The notes under the pieces: model-generated | Databases searched by the model: none | Told to the model about the DNA's origin: nothing | Seen by the model: the letters and a program-made list of their open reading frames with translations, nothing else | In this document: positions 34,403-42,667 of the stretch, piece by piece | Position numbering within the stretch: position 1 is the first letter of the stretch | Layout: the number at the start of each line of letters is the position of its first letter | Program-made: the position numbers and the translations under genes | Assembly: GCA_002702685.1 (NCBI GenBank) | Contig: PABD01000034.1 | Span: 1-52,826, forward strand | From: Planctomyces sp. | Lineage (GTDB): Bacteria; Planctomycetota; Planctomycetia; Planctomycetales; Planctomycetaceae | DNA length: 52,826 nt | Direction: 5' to 3'

Positions 34403-35772
34403 CTTCGTCCGAAGAACTCAACCGGCTGATCTCCGCGGCATTGGATGGTCAACTGACCGAAGCGGAACAGTCAGAACTTCGCGCGGCTTTGCGCGAGTCC
34501 TCCTCGGCGCGCGAGCGTTACCTCGAATACGCGCACCTCGATTCCCTGCTGCAATGGGAACAGGGTGACCTTCCCGGTCTTGCGGAACCTCCGATGCAGA
34601 AAATGGATGAGTCGCCGATTCGTCTCTCGTCACAACGACAGGTCCGCCGCCTGCGGTGGATGCTGGCGGCGGCGCTTGCCATTTGTTGCCTTCTTTCGGG
34701 ATTATTGTTCACGCGCATCGGGCAACCTGCGGCGGTGGCGAAGAATATAGATCCACTCTCCGAATCGGGACCGGTGGCGATCATCTCGCAGGTAGAGGAC
34801 GTCGTCTGGTGCTCCACCGACCTGCTGGAGTCCGTCCCACGTAAGGTGGGATCACCCTTATCGACCGGTTGGGTCAAAATTGAATCGGGTAAGGTGCAGA
34901 TTGATTTCTACAGTGGCGCGACTCTACTCCTGGAAGGCCCCATTGAACTGGGAATCAATGCCCGCAACCGCGCGCATTTGAAAGAAGGAAAGCTGACCTT
35001 CTTCAGCGGTGATCAACCCGAAGGGTTCTATCTATCCAGCGAACATGCCCAGTTGTATGGAGAAGGGGCCAGCGGCGGAGTCGTTGTGAACGATCGCCAA
35101 TTGGAAACCCACGCGCTGGCGGGAACGTTGAAATTATTTGGCTCCCGTATGCCGCTGGATGTACCGGAACCGGTCCTGCTCGAAGCAGGAAATGCGTTTG
35201 TCCTTCGTAAGGGGATCCGCAATGTGGAGCCGGTTGAGTTTCTATCGACCTCCTTCGCCCGCGCGGAGGATCTGGAACTGCGCGAACAGCCGGGAACCTC
35301 GCGCCCATTTCATTTTGCTGATCAACCGATGTTGGGCTACGGGTTTCAGGATGGCCAGCATGGTCTACCTGCAGAAGCCGAATTGCTCGATCATCATGAA
35401 CGTCTGGTCCTGCGCGGTAACACGTGGAAGATGTTCGAAGTCGATATGGAAGTGACCGAAGACCTCGTGATTGAATTCGAATTTCGCAGCGATCAGGAAG
35501 GACAGATCCACGGGTTCGGCTTCGATACCGATGATACATACAACGACCGGTCGTCGATCATGCAGATTCACGGCTACGAGATGCTTCCCACAATTGGACA
35601 GCAGTACAATACGTATGCGGGCGAAGGCTGGCAGCGGTTCCGGATTCCCGTCGGTCGCTATTTTTCGGGCAAGCAGAAGTACCTCTACTTCGTCGCGGAT
35701 GACGATGTCACCGCCCGGGCCACCAGTGAATTCCGCCATGTCCGCTTCTTCCGCAGCCAGCCCCGGCGATAG
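34399..35772 (+). CDS. FecR/LamG-like membrane protein, probable anti-sigma partner
   Basis: A 457-residue protein with a short N-terminal cytoplasmic part rich in acidic residues (NRLISAALDGQLTEAEQSEL, a zinc-free anti-sigma-like helix pair), a single membrane helix at about residues 85-105 (MLAAALAICCLLSGLLF), a FecR-like beta domain (VKIESGKVQIDFYSGATLLL; INARNRAHLKEGKL, about residues 155-240), and a C-terminal NPCBM/LamG-like beta segment (about residues 310-455). Domain order (cytoplasmic helix, membrane helix, exported FecR) fits anti-sigma regulation of the coupled ECF factor, an inference from operon structure. Confidence 0.82.
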   Translation: MTSSEELNRLISAALDGQLTEAEQSELRAALRESSSARERYLEYAHLDSLLQWEQGDLPGLAEPPMQKMDESPIRLSSQRQVRRLRWMLAAALAICCLLSGLLFTRIGQPAAVAKNIDPLSESGPVAIISQVEDVVWCSTDLLESVPRKVGSPLSTGWVKIESGKVQIDFYSGATLLLEGPIELGINARNRAHLKEGKLTFFSGDQPEGFYLSSEHAQLYGEGASGGVVVNDRQLETHALAGTLKLFGSRMPLDVPEPVLLEAGNAFVLRKGIRNVEPVEFLSTSFARAEDLELREQPGTSRPFHFADQPMLGYGFQDGQHGLPAEAELLDHHERLVLRGNTWKMFEVDMEVTEDLVIEFEFRSDQEGQIHGFGFDTDDTYNDRSSIMQIHGYEMLPTIGQQYNTYAGEGWQRFRIPVGRYFSGKQKYLYFVADDDVTARATSEFRHVRFFRSQPRR

Positions 35773-35944
35773 TCGACATTCGCGGCATCGATAAGGTGTT
35801 CTCCGGAGATGTCGCGCGCTTTTTCGGGGGGACCCTTATCAGTGGTCTGTCGATCGGGTAACTTGGAAGCGATTGCGGCGAACACTATTGCCGCGACATG
35901 AACTCTGACAATCGCTGTGCGCTTATTCCAGGATATTACTCGAC

Positions 35945-37897
35945 ATGCCTCGTCTGTTCCGTCTGACCGGTTGGTGTTTTGCCCTCTGTTCGCTCTCGCT
36001 CGTGCTGTCGGCCGCGGAGCCCGATACCAAGCTCGATATGGAAATGCTTGACTATCATCACCCCGACCTGGTGGTCGATCTGGGGGTCGGTTTGTGGGCA
36101 TTCCCGATGCCGATGGATTATGACGGGGATGGCGACCTCGACCTCGTCGTCTCGTGCTCTGACAAACCTTACAACGGAACGTACTTCTTCGAAAACACCG
36201 AAGGAGATGTTAAGTTCCCGGTGTTTCAACCGGCGATCCGCATCGGTGATGGCAGCCATCATATGCGTGCGTCGCACGTGGGCGATGAGGTTGCCGTGAT
36301 GTTGCCGGGGCGAATTTACGAAGACTTTACCCAGCATCGGTTCTCCCGGGAGAAAGAACTCCCTGTCGCGGCCAAGCTGAATGTCCCGGAGGGAGTCAAG
36401 ATCCGCTCCAATCAATGGTCGCTGGTGGACTATGACGGAGATGGTGTTCGCGACCTTGTGGTCGGTATGGGAGAATGGCAGGACTACGGATGGGACGACG
36501 CTTACAACAGCGAAGGAGAGTGGACCAACGGTCCGCTGCATGGATATGTCTATGTAATCAGGAACAGCGGAACGAATGAGGCTCCCGAGTATGGCGAACC
36601 GAAGAAAGTAGACGCCGGTGGCGAACCGGTCGATGTCTATGGCTGGCCGTCGCCGAACTTTGCGGACTTTGACAACGACGGTGACCTCGATCTTCTGTGC
36701 GGCGAGTTTGTCGACAAGTTCACGTACTTTGAAAACATCGGGTCGCGCACCGAGCCTGAATATGCCAGCGGACAATTTCTGCTGCATGAAGGACAACCGC
36801 TGACAATGGACCTTGAGATGATTGTCCCCGCGGCTATCGACTGGGATAAGGATGGCGATGTCGATCTGGTCGTGGGAGACGAAGATGGTCGTGTCGCGCT
36901 GGTCGAACATCTGGGCCAGTTCAAAAACGGCATTCCGCAGTTTCATCCTCCTGTCTATTTCAAACAGCAGGCGAATCATGTGAAATTCGGCGCGCTCGCG
37001 ACCCCCTATGGGTACGACTGGGATGGCGACGGTGATGATGACATTCTCTGTGGAAATACAGCGGGATACATCGGCTTCATCGAGAACATGGGAGGTAATA
37101 TCCCGCCGACGTTCGGTGCTCCCCGTTTACTCGAAGTTGACGGCAAACCCTTCCGCATCATGGCTGGTCCGAATGGCTCGATTCAAGGACCGTGTGAAGC
37201 GAAGTGGGGATACACGACATTAACAGTCGCCGACTGGGATGGCGATGAACTCCCCGACATCATGGTGAACTCGATCTGGGGTGAAGTGATCTGGTTGAAG
37301 AACATCGGAACTCGCACGAATCCAAAATTGGCCAGGCCGCAGGCGGTGATCGTCGAGTGGGAAGGCCCGGCCCCGAAGCCGGCGTGGTTCTGGTGGAACC
37401 CGGAAGGAAATCAACTCGTCACGCAGTGGCGAACCACACCGCAGATGGTAGACTTCAACAAAGACGGTCTCGTTGATCTCGTGATGCTCGACCATGAAGG
37501 TTATCTCGCGTTATTCGAGCGGACGAAGCAGGATGGCCAGCTGAAGCTGCTCCCCGGAAAGCGAATTTTCGTAGATGAGCAGGGCGAAACATTCCGTCCG
37601 AACGCCGGGCGCGCCGGTAAGAGTGGACGCCGGAAAATCCAGGTCGTGGACTGGAATGGAGATGGTCGCCTCGACGTGCTGATGAACGGGATCAACGCCG
37701 ACCTCTACCTCAACGAGGGAGAAGAAGATGGGAAAGTCGTGATCTCTCACAAGGGCCCGATGGCGGAGCGGAAAGTCTCCGGCCATACCAGCAGCCCGAC
37801 CGTCGTCGACTGGAACAAGGACGGCGTCCCCGACCTCCTCGTCGGCGCGGAAGATGGACACCTCTACTACAAAGAGAACGAACGAACCGCGAAATAG
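35945..37897 (+). CDS. Secreted FG-GAP/VCBS repeat protein
   Basis: A 650-residue exported protein: signal peptide at residues 1-24 (FRLTGWCFALCSLSLVLSAA), then at least nine calcium-binding DxDxDG loops spaced through the chain, such as DYDGDGDLD, DFDNDGDLD, DWDKDGDVD, DWDGDGDDD, DFNKDGLVD, DWNGDGRLD and DWNKDGVPD. Repeats of this kind fold as an integrin-alpha-like beta-propeller used for adhesion or as a lectin-like scaffold. One loop, DWDGDELPD, lacks the usual Gly at the sixth position. It starts 172 bp after the FecR-like gene and is probably a separate unit. Confidence 0.88.
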   Translation: MPRLFRLTGWCFALCSLSLVLSAAEPDTKLDMEMLDYHHPDLVVDLGVGLWAFPMPMDYDGDGDLDLVVSCSDKPYNGTYFFENTEGDVKFPVFQPAIRIGDGSHHMRASHVGDEVAVMLPGRIYEDFTQHRFSREKELPVAAKLNVPEGVKIRSNQWSLVDYDGDGVRDLVVGMGEWQDYGWDDAYNSEGEWTNGPLHGYVYVIRNSGTNEAPEYGEPKKVDAGGEPVDVYGWPSPNFADFDNDGDLDLLCGEFVDKFTYFENIGSRTEPEYASGQFLLHEGQPLTMDLEMIVPAAIDWDKDGDVDLVVGDEDGRVALVEHLGQFKNGIPQFHPPVYFKQQANHVKFGALATPYGYDWDGDGDDDILCGNTAGYIGFIENMGGNIPPTFGAPRLLEVDGKPFRIMAGPNGSIQGPCEAKWGYTTLTVADWDGDELPDIMVNSIWGEVIWLKNIGTRTNPKLARPQAVIVEWEGPAPKPAWFWWNPEGNQLVTQWRTTPQMVDFNKDGLVDLVMLDHEGYLALFERTKQDGQLKLLPGKRIFVDEQGETFRPNAGRAGKSGRRKIQVVDWNGDGRLDVLMNGINADLYLNEGEEDGKVVISHKGPMAERKVSGHTSSPTVVDWNKDGVPDLLVGAEDGHLYYKENERTAK

Positions 37898-38031
37898 CGG
37901 GTGCGGGGCGTTGATGTCACGTCTCCCCGGCGCGTCGGGCAGGTAAGTTGTCACGTTCGCGGGAAACCCAGCTTCCCCCTGCTGAGGAAATAGCGTATGC
38001 TGGAGGCTCTCTTTTCAGGAGTGTCCACAGC

Positions 38032-39636
38032 ATGCGTATTCTAGCATCCCTGCGTGAGCGGGAATGGCATCGTTGGCGGGGAGACCGCGCGACGTATTAT
38101 TTCATCGCCGCGTCACTGCTGATTCTGATCAAATACGCAGTCCCGTATTTCTACGATCTTTCGAACGGTCATACGGCAAGTATTTATACCGTTGCGTGGA
38201 ACGCAGAAGGATCGAGGTTGATCAGTGCCGGGGCCGACCATCGTGAAACGGAAGTGGTCAGCTGGGACGCGGAGACGGGCAAGAAGCTTCACCGGGAAAT
38301 CTATCTCGTGGGGGCTCCTCAGTCATTAAAGTTAATGCGCGGCCCGGATTCCTTCGTGATGATGTCAATTCTTGTTGTAAAAGACCGCCGTCAATGGGAG
38401 TGCTGGCTGACCCCTTTTGATGAAAACCTTGAGTCATCTCAGGAACCCAGGGAGATCGACAGATCGTTTCGGGGTGTTGTGCCGTTGGCGGATCGGCGCG
38501 AGATGATCCTGTATGGCCCCGATTCGATCCAACGGACCACGTTTGTGGGAGAGGCCGTGCAAATCCTGTTCGAGAAAGAGCGGGATTCCGTTGGGGAAGT
38601 TTCAGTATCGCGCAACGGCCGATTCGTGGTCGCAAGCGTGGGGAATCGAGTCCTCGTCTGGGACCTGGAGGCACCGCAGGAATATATCGAACTGCAAGCG
38701 CCCGAGGGGCCGCTCGGAATGGTCACCATCGATAGCTCTGGAACCCACGTCATTGCGACGCGTACCAGAAAAGGAATTCGAGCTGGGGAATACCCTGTCT
38801 ATTTCTGGGATCTGCAGCAGGGAACGGAGTTGCAGGAGAAACTGACCTTCAGCGGGCCCGTCGTGCAGACAAATTTCATTGACGAAGATGAAGCGAGGTT
38901 GCTGATCCTCGCACGGACGGCTGCGAATGAAACGACGATGGATGCCTATTCGCCTTCGGGCACATTGATGGAAGAGATTGCCAGAATCGATGAGGAAGTC
39001 TGGATGGCTGTCTATTCACCGACCGCGAACCAAATGGCGATTGAAACTCGCAACGGCTTTGATATGTGGTCATTGAATGCTGGTGAAGCGGAATTGACGA
39101 GTTCGATGCGGGAGAAAGGGACGAGAAGAGTCACCTGGTCACCGGATGGCCGGAAGCTGGCCGTAAGCGATTATAACAAGGGGTTATGGATCTATTCCGC
39201 GAAAACGGGCGAAATAATCCACACGCTCGAACCGAGCAATCGTCCGTTCTGGTTCAATCAGGTGCTGTTGGTCCTGACAGCCTTCCTCGTCAGTCGCGGG
39301 CTTGCGATTGCGTTTCCGAAAGCGGCCGACTCGAACGGTCTCGGTGCGGCACAACGACATGTCATGGAGCGCGTTTCCACACATCTCGGATGGGAACTGC
39401 GCGAGCGTCAGGCCATGCCAGGTTTAGTCGATTCGGAATTTGTCCGAAAAAGATCACCGGGTCAATTTGAGTATTCACTGCACGGTCTGGTCGACGGACA
39501 ACCCGCCATTCTGGCGACCTTCATCTGGCCGGCGCTTTCGTCCCTTGCCCTGCCGGCCCATCGGCAACTGTGTATGGTCTTCCCCGAAGGAGGTCGTGGC
39601 CTCACGGATGTGATGATTTCATCTGGCTCCCCTTAG
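38032..39636 (+). CDS. Membrane WD40-like protein, reading frame interrupted by an amber codon
   Basis: A 534-residue protein started at ATG 38032, with AGGAG 10 bp upstream; the frame opens at 37948. Residues about 22-44 are a membrane helix (YYFIAASLLILIKYAVPYF). A WD40-like propeller fills about residues 45-400 (ASIYTVAWNAEGSRLISAGAD; SRNGRFVVASVGNRVLVWDL; RRVTWSPDGRKLAVSDYNKG). A second membrane helix at about 404-428 (WFNQVLLVLTAFLVSRGLAI) leads into a C-terminal domain which is cut by TAG at 39634. The frame stays open for 86 more sense codons (see next feature). Either a nonsense mutation truncated it, or the stop is read through. Function is unknown; the next gene is kinase-like. Confidence 0.75.
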   Translation: MRILASLREREWHRWRGDRATYYFIAASLLILIKYAVPYFYDLSNGHTASIYTVAWNAEGSRLISAGADHRETEVVSWDAETGKKLHREIYLVGAPQSLKLMRGPDSFVMMSILVVKDRRQWECWLTPFDENLESSQEPREIDRSFRGVVPLADRREMILYGPDSIQRTTFVGEAVQILFEKERDSVGEVSVSRNGRFVVASVGNRVLVWDLEAPQEYIELQAPEGPLGMVTIDSSGTHVIATRTRKGIRAGEYPVYFWDLQQGTELQEKLTFSGPVVQTNFIDEDEARLLILARTAANETTMDAYSPSGTLMEEIARIDEEVWMAVYSPTANQMAIETRNGFDMWSLNAGEAELTSSMREKGTRRVTWSPDGRKLAVSDYNKGLWIYSAKTGEIIHTLEPSNRPFWFNQVLLVLTAFLVSRGLAIAFPKAADSNGLGAAQRHVMERVSTHLGWELRERQAMPGLVDSEFVRKRSPGQFEYSLHGLVDGQPAILATFIWPALSSLALPAHRQLCMVFPEGGRGLTDVMISSGSP

Positions 39637-39897
39637 GAATCGGTCGAGCAGGTCCCGGGACTGACAGTTCATCAGGAAGAGGAACTGCTGGTGTTCCTCC
39701 GACAACATCCGGGGTGGAACGTGGAGGTTCATGGCGACTGCTTGCTTCTGTGGTGGGAGCCTGTCAATAAATCTACTCGACCACGGTTGACCCCCGATTA
39801 TTCCGATCACATCCACGACTTCCGCCGGGAAGCGGCGGTAATCGCCCGGCTTGTGCAAGCTGACATGATCACAGCGGGATCGGCTGGAACAATGTAG
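39637..39897 (+). pseudogene. In-frame continuation of the WD40-like gene after an amber codon
   Basis: In the same frame as the preceding gene, 86 codons run from after TAG (39634-39636) to TAG at 39895. The translation is protein-like (LLVFLRQHPGWNVEVHGDCL; then DHIHDFRREAAVIARLVQAD) and continues the compact C-terminal domain started before the stop. This is best read as the detached 3' end of the original gene. Confidence 0.6.
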
Positions 39898-39973
39898 TAC
39901 CGGAAAAATGAATTCCAGGACCTCTGTTTCAAGACTGGCTGTGAGCTCGTTCGGAGAAGGGTTATGATGGAGA

Positions 39974-41413
39974 TTGTCAGCCGCTTCCTTCTCATTCCTT
40001 CCCTACGTCCTGATCGGTCAGGCCATGGAGCAGTCCAATTCCGAACCGTTGATTGCTGATGCGCGAGCAGGCAAGGATCTCGATACACTCAGGCGTCAGG
40101 GACGATGGTCGAACGATGAGGTCGTGGTCGTTGTCGCCGCGGTTGCTGCGGCTGTTGATCAATCCCACGCACAGGGAGTTATCCATCGGGATCTCAAACC
40201 GGAGAATATCCTGCTCGACAGCAATGGACGCGTTCAGCTCACGAACTTCGGACCGTCATCGCAGGATGATGTCGACGCCCCCGACATGTCGGCGGCCGAT
40301 CAGATTATTGGGACGCTGCAGTATATGGCGCCGGAACAGGCGGATCGTTCGCGGGGGCCGATTGATGCGCGAACTGATGTCTATGGGCTCGGTGGTTTGC
40401 TTTTCGCTCTCCTGACCGACGATCCTCCCGTGGTCGGAGCGAACAAGATGCAGGTCTTCGCCAAGCTGTTGTCGCCCGAACCGAATCGCTCGCCGCGCGA
40501 GATCGATCCCGACATCCCCGCGTCGCTCGAATTGATCTGCACTAAGGCGCTGGCGAAGGATCCCGCGGAACGTTATCAATCCGCTCGCGAGTTTGAAGAG
40601 GCAATCTTACACTCTCACCCCGGTCACCATCCGTCAAAACTGGTGGAATTGGCGATCCGCTCTGAGATGCTTTATAAACGCCCGTTCTGGGTGATTCCCT
40701 CCGTCATCGTCACCATGTGTCTGCCGTTGTTGATTGTCATCATGATGTCTCGACCAAAGGGCGAAGCGGAAGAACAGTCCGGGACTTACGCAACAGCGTC
40801 GGTGCTTGCGGGAGAAATGACATGGCAGTTGTCGCTGTTCAAAGAGGGAGAAGCGCATCGTCAGGTCAATCTCATCAACGCGCCGCTCGTGGTTCAGACG
40901 GGTGATTCGCTGCAGTTTCATCTGAAGTTTGAAGAGGCTGTGTTTCCGTATGTCTTCTGGATCGACTCCGAACAGGGGATCAATGTGCTGCACGCGCCGC
41001 GGCGCGAGGACGATGCTGAAGAGAACCTGGTCCTGCCAGGGACGGGTGAGCAGGCTTATCCGGTCACCGGCGGGACCGGCACGGAAATGTTGCTGGTCAT
41101 TCTGCGGGAAGAACCGGTAGCGGACCCGATTCTGTTAACATCGCAATTGACGAATCTTCCCTCGCTGGAACCGCTGGAGGTCGGACCCCTCGTGATCGAT
41201 GGCACGCCATTTCCGTTCAATCCTCCGCTGCCAGCCGCAGAGGAAGAATTGCTCGCGGAAAATCTCAGTGACAATGCGCGTCCGCTCGGTAACCCGACGG
41301 ATCTCAAGTCGTCGGCTGCTGTGGAGGAGGCCCACATGTGGATCAGAAGCCTGCCGCTGGAACTGGGAGAAGTCCATTTCCTGCTGCTCAATGTGCAATC
41401 GAACGGAAATTGA
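39974..41413 (+). CDS. Kinase-like membrane protein lacking N-lobe and DFG Asp (probable pseudokinase)
   Basis: A 479-residue frame with a TTG start; ATG 40025 is an alternative. The C-lobe of a PKN-type Ser/Thr kinase is clear: HRDLKPEN (residues 71-78), MAPEQ (118-122), DVYGLGGLLFALLTDD and a final PAERYQSAREFEEAI. The N-lobe is absent: there is no glycine loop or VAIK Lys, as the frame begins about at the hinge (PYVLIGQAM). The metal-binding DFG motif reads NFG (residues 91-93). A membrane helix at about 236-257 is followed by an exported domain (about 265-400) like the DUF4384 group. Catalysis is therefore unlikely; a binding or scaffold role, or decay, is possible. It begins 76 bp after the WD40 remnant. 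Confidence 0.8.
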   Translation: MSAASFSFLPYVLIGQAMEQSNSEPLIADARAGKDLDTLRRQGRWSNDEVVVVVAAVAAAVDQSHAQGVIHRDLKPENILLDSNGRVQLTNFGPSSQDDVDAPDMSAADQIIGTLQYMAPEQADRSRGPIDARTDVYGLGGLLFALLTDDPPVVGANKMQVFAKLLSPEPNRSPREIDPDIPASLELICTKALAKDPAERYQSAREFEEAILHSHPGHHPSKLVELAIRSEMLYKRPFWVIPSVIVTMCLPLLIVIMMSRPKGEAEEQSGTYATASVLAGEMTWQLSLFKEGEAHRQVNLINAPLVVQTGDSLQFHLKFEEAVFPYVFWIDSEQGINVLHAPRREDDAEENLVLPGTGEQAYPVTGGTGTEMLLVILREEPVADPILLTSQLTNLPSLEPLEVGPLVIDGTPFPFNPPLPAAEEELLAENLSDNARPLGNPTDLKSSAAVEEAHMWIRSLPLELGEVHFLLLNVQSNGN

Positions 41414-41544
41414 GCACTGGTCGCCCCGCTGATCCTCTTCGGAATTGACGCCGCCGTGGGGGGACTCGCTTCTGCAACGGCGAGCCGATTGTTAGGATAT
41501 CGCTTCTGTTAACTGCATTCGTTGCCGCTTTCGGAAAGTGATTT

Positions 41545-42543
41545 ATGACGAAGAAAGTGCTCATCACCCCCGAGTGCCTCTACCGGCAGCCGGGCCGCCA
41601 CGTGGAATTGTTCGAGTCGTGCGGGTTCGAGGTCTGCTATCCCGAGGACATTACCTTCACGCGCGGTTTCTACAGTATTGCCGACAGTGTTCAGGTCCTC
41701 GCGGATTTCGACGCGGTTCTGGCCGGTTCCGAAGGATACTCCGCCGAACTGCTGGATCAGCTTCCCCGCCTCCGTGTGATTGCGCGGTTCGGAGTGGGAT
41801 ACGATCCGGTCAACGTCCCGCGGTGTACGGAATTGGGCAAGGCGGTCACCATTACCCCCGCCTCCACGCACGAGGCGGTCGCCGAAATGACGTTGGCACT
41901 CATCTTTGCCGTTGCCAAGTCGGTCATTCCGAACGACACCAGTACCCGGCAAGGGGCGTGGAGCCGCGTGGTCCTGTACCCGATCCGGGAACGAGTCATC
42001 GGCCTCGTCGGTTTGGGACGTATTGGCCGCAGTACCGCTGTCCGCGCGAAGGCACTCGGCATGGAGGTCATTGCGCACGATCAGTTTGCGGACGCGGACT
42101 TCGTCCGGGAACATGGCATTGAAATGGTCTCACTTGAAGACCTGCTACGCCGCTCGGATTATGTATCGCTGCATGCTCCGATGCTGCCGACGACCAGACA
42201 CCTGATCAACAGGGAAACGCTCGCGCTGATGAAGCCCGATGCCGTCCTGGTCAACACGGCGCGGGGTGGGCTCGTCAACGAGGCGGATCTCCTCGTCGCG
42301 CTCACGAGCGGCCAGATTCGGGCGGCCGCCCTCGATGTCTTCGAGAAGGAACCACCATCGCCGGAGAATCCGCTGTTTCAGTTGGACAATGTGGTGCTGG
42401 CGCCGCATATGTCGGGGCTCGATCACGTCTCGGTCGCGAATATGGCCCACGAAGCGGCCGAATGCATCACGAAGTTGAGCCAGAATATCTGGCCCGAGGG
42501 AAAAGTCGTGAACAGCGAATTGAAAACCGGCTGGAGCTGGTGA
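41545..42543 (+). CDS. D-2-hydroxyacid dehydrogenase (phosphoglycerate-dehydrogenase-like)
   Basis: A 332-residue NAD-dependent dehydrogenase of the D-isomer 2-hydroxyacid family. Residues 156-161 are the GLGRIG dinucleotide loop. The catalytic Arg is in VNTARGGLVNE (about residue 240), the Glu in FEKEPP (about 270) and the His in LAPHMSG (about 287). It lacks the regulatory ACT domain of full SerA and so could be a 3-phosphoglycerate, glyoxylate/hydroxypyruvate or lactate dehydrogenase. GGAAAG precedes ATG 41545. The gene stands alone, with 125 bp before htpG. Confidence 0.9.
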   Translation: MTKKVLITPECLYRQPGRHVELFESCGFEVCYPEDITFTRGFYSIADSVQVLADFDAVLAGSEGYSAELLDQLPRLRVIARFGVGYDPVNVPRCTELGKAVTITPASTHEAVAEMTLALIFAVAKSVIPNDTSTRQGAWSRVVLYPIRERVIGLVGLGRIGRSTAVRAKALGMEVIAHDQFADADFVREHGIEMVSLEDLLRRSDYVSLHAPMLPTTRHLINRETLALMKPDAVLVNTARGGLVNEADLLVALTSGQIRAAALDVFEKEPPSPENPLFQLDNVVLAPHMSGLDHVSVANMAHEAAECITKLSQNIWPEGKVVNSELKTGWSW

Positions 42544-42667
42544 TAATTCGAGAAGAAGACAGGTTGCGAGACTGCGCGCCCTGTTCGCTCTTGTATGTCG
42601 ATTCAGCGACGATTCCCTGATCCCACTATATCTGTTGTCATTCACGTATCGTTACAGGTGAGAAGTC

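Noticed and set aside
35936-36979. 347-residue minus-strand frame opposite the FG-GAP gene
   Set aside because: It arises from antisense of the repeated Asp/Gly codons; the plus strand has a signal peptide and nine calcium loops.
42544-42667. CIRCE-like heat-shock operator before htpG
   Set aside because: No TTAGCACTC-type inverted repeat is present in the 124-bp gap.
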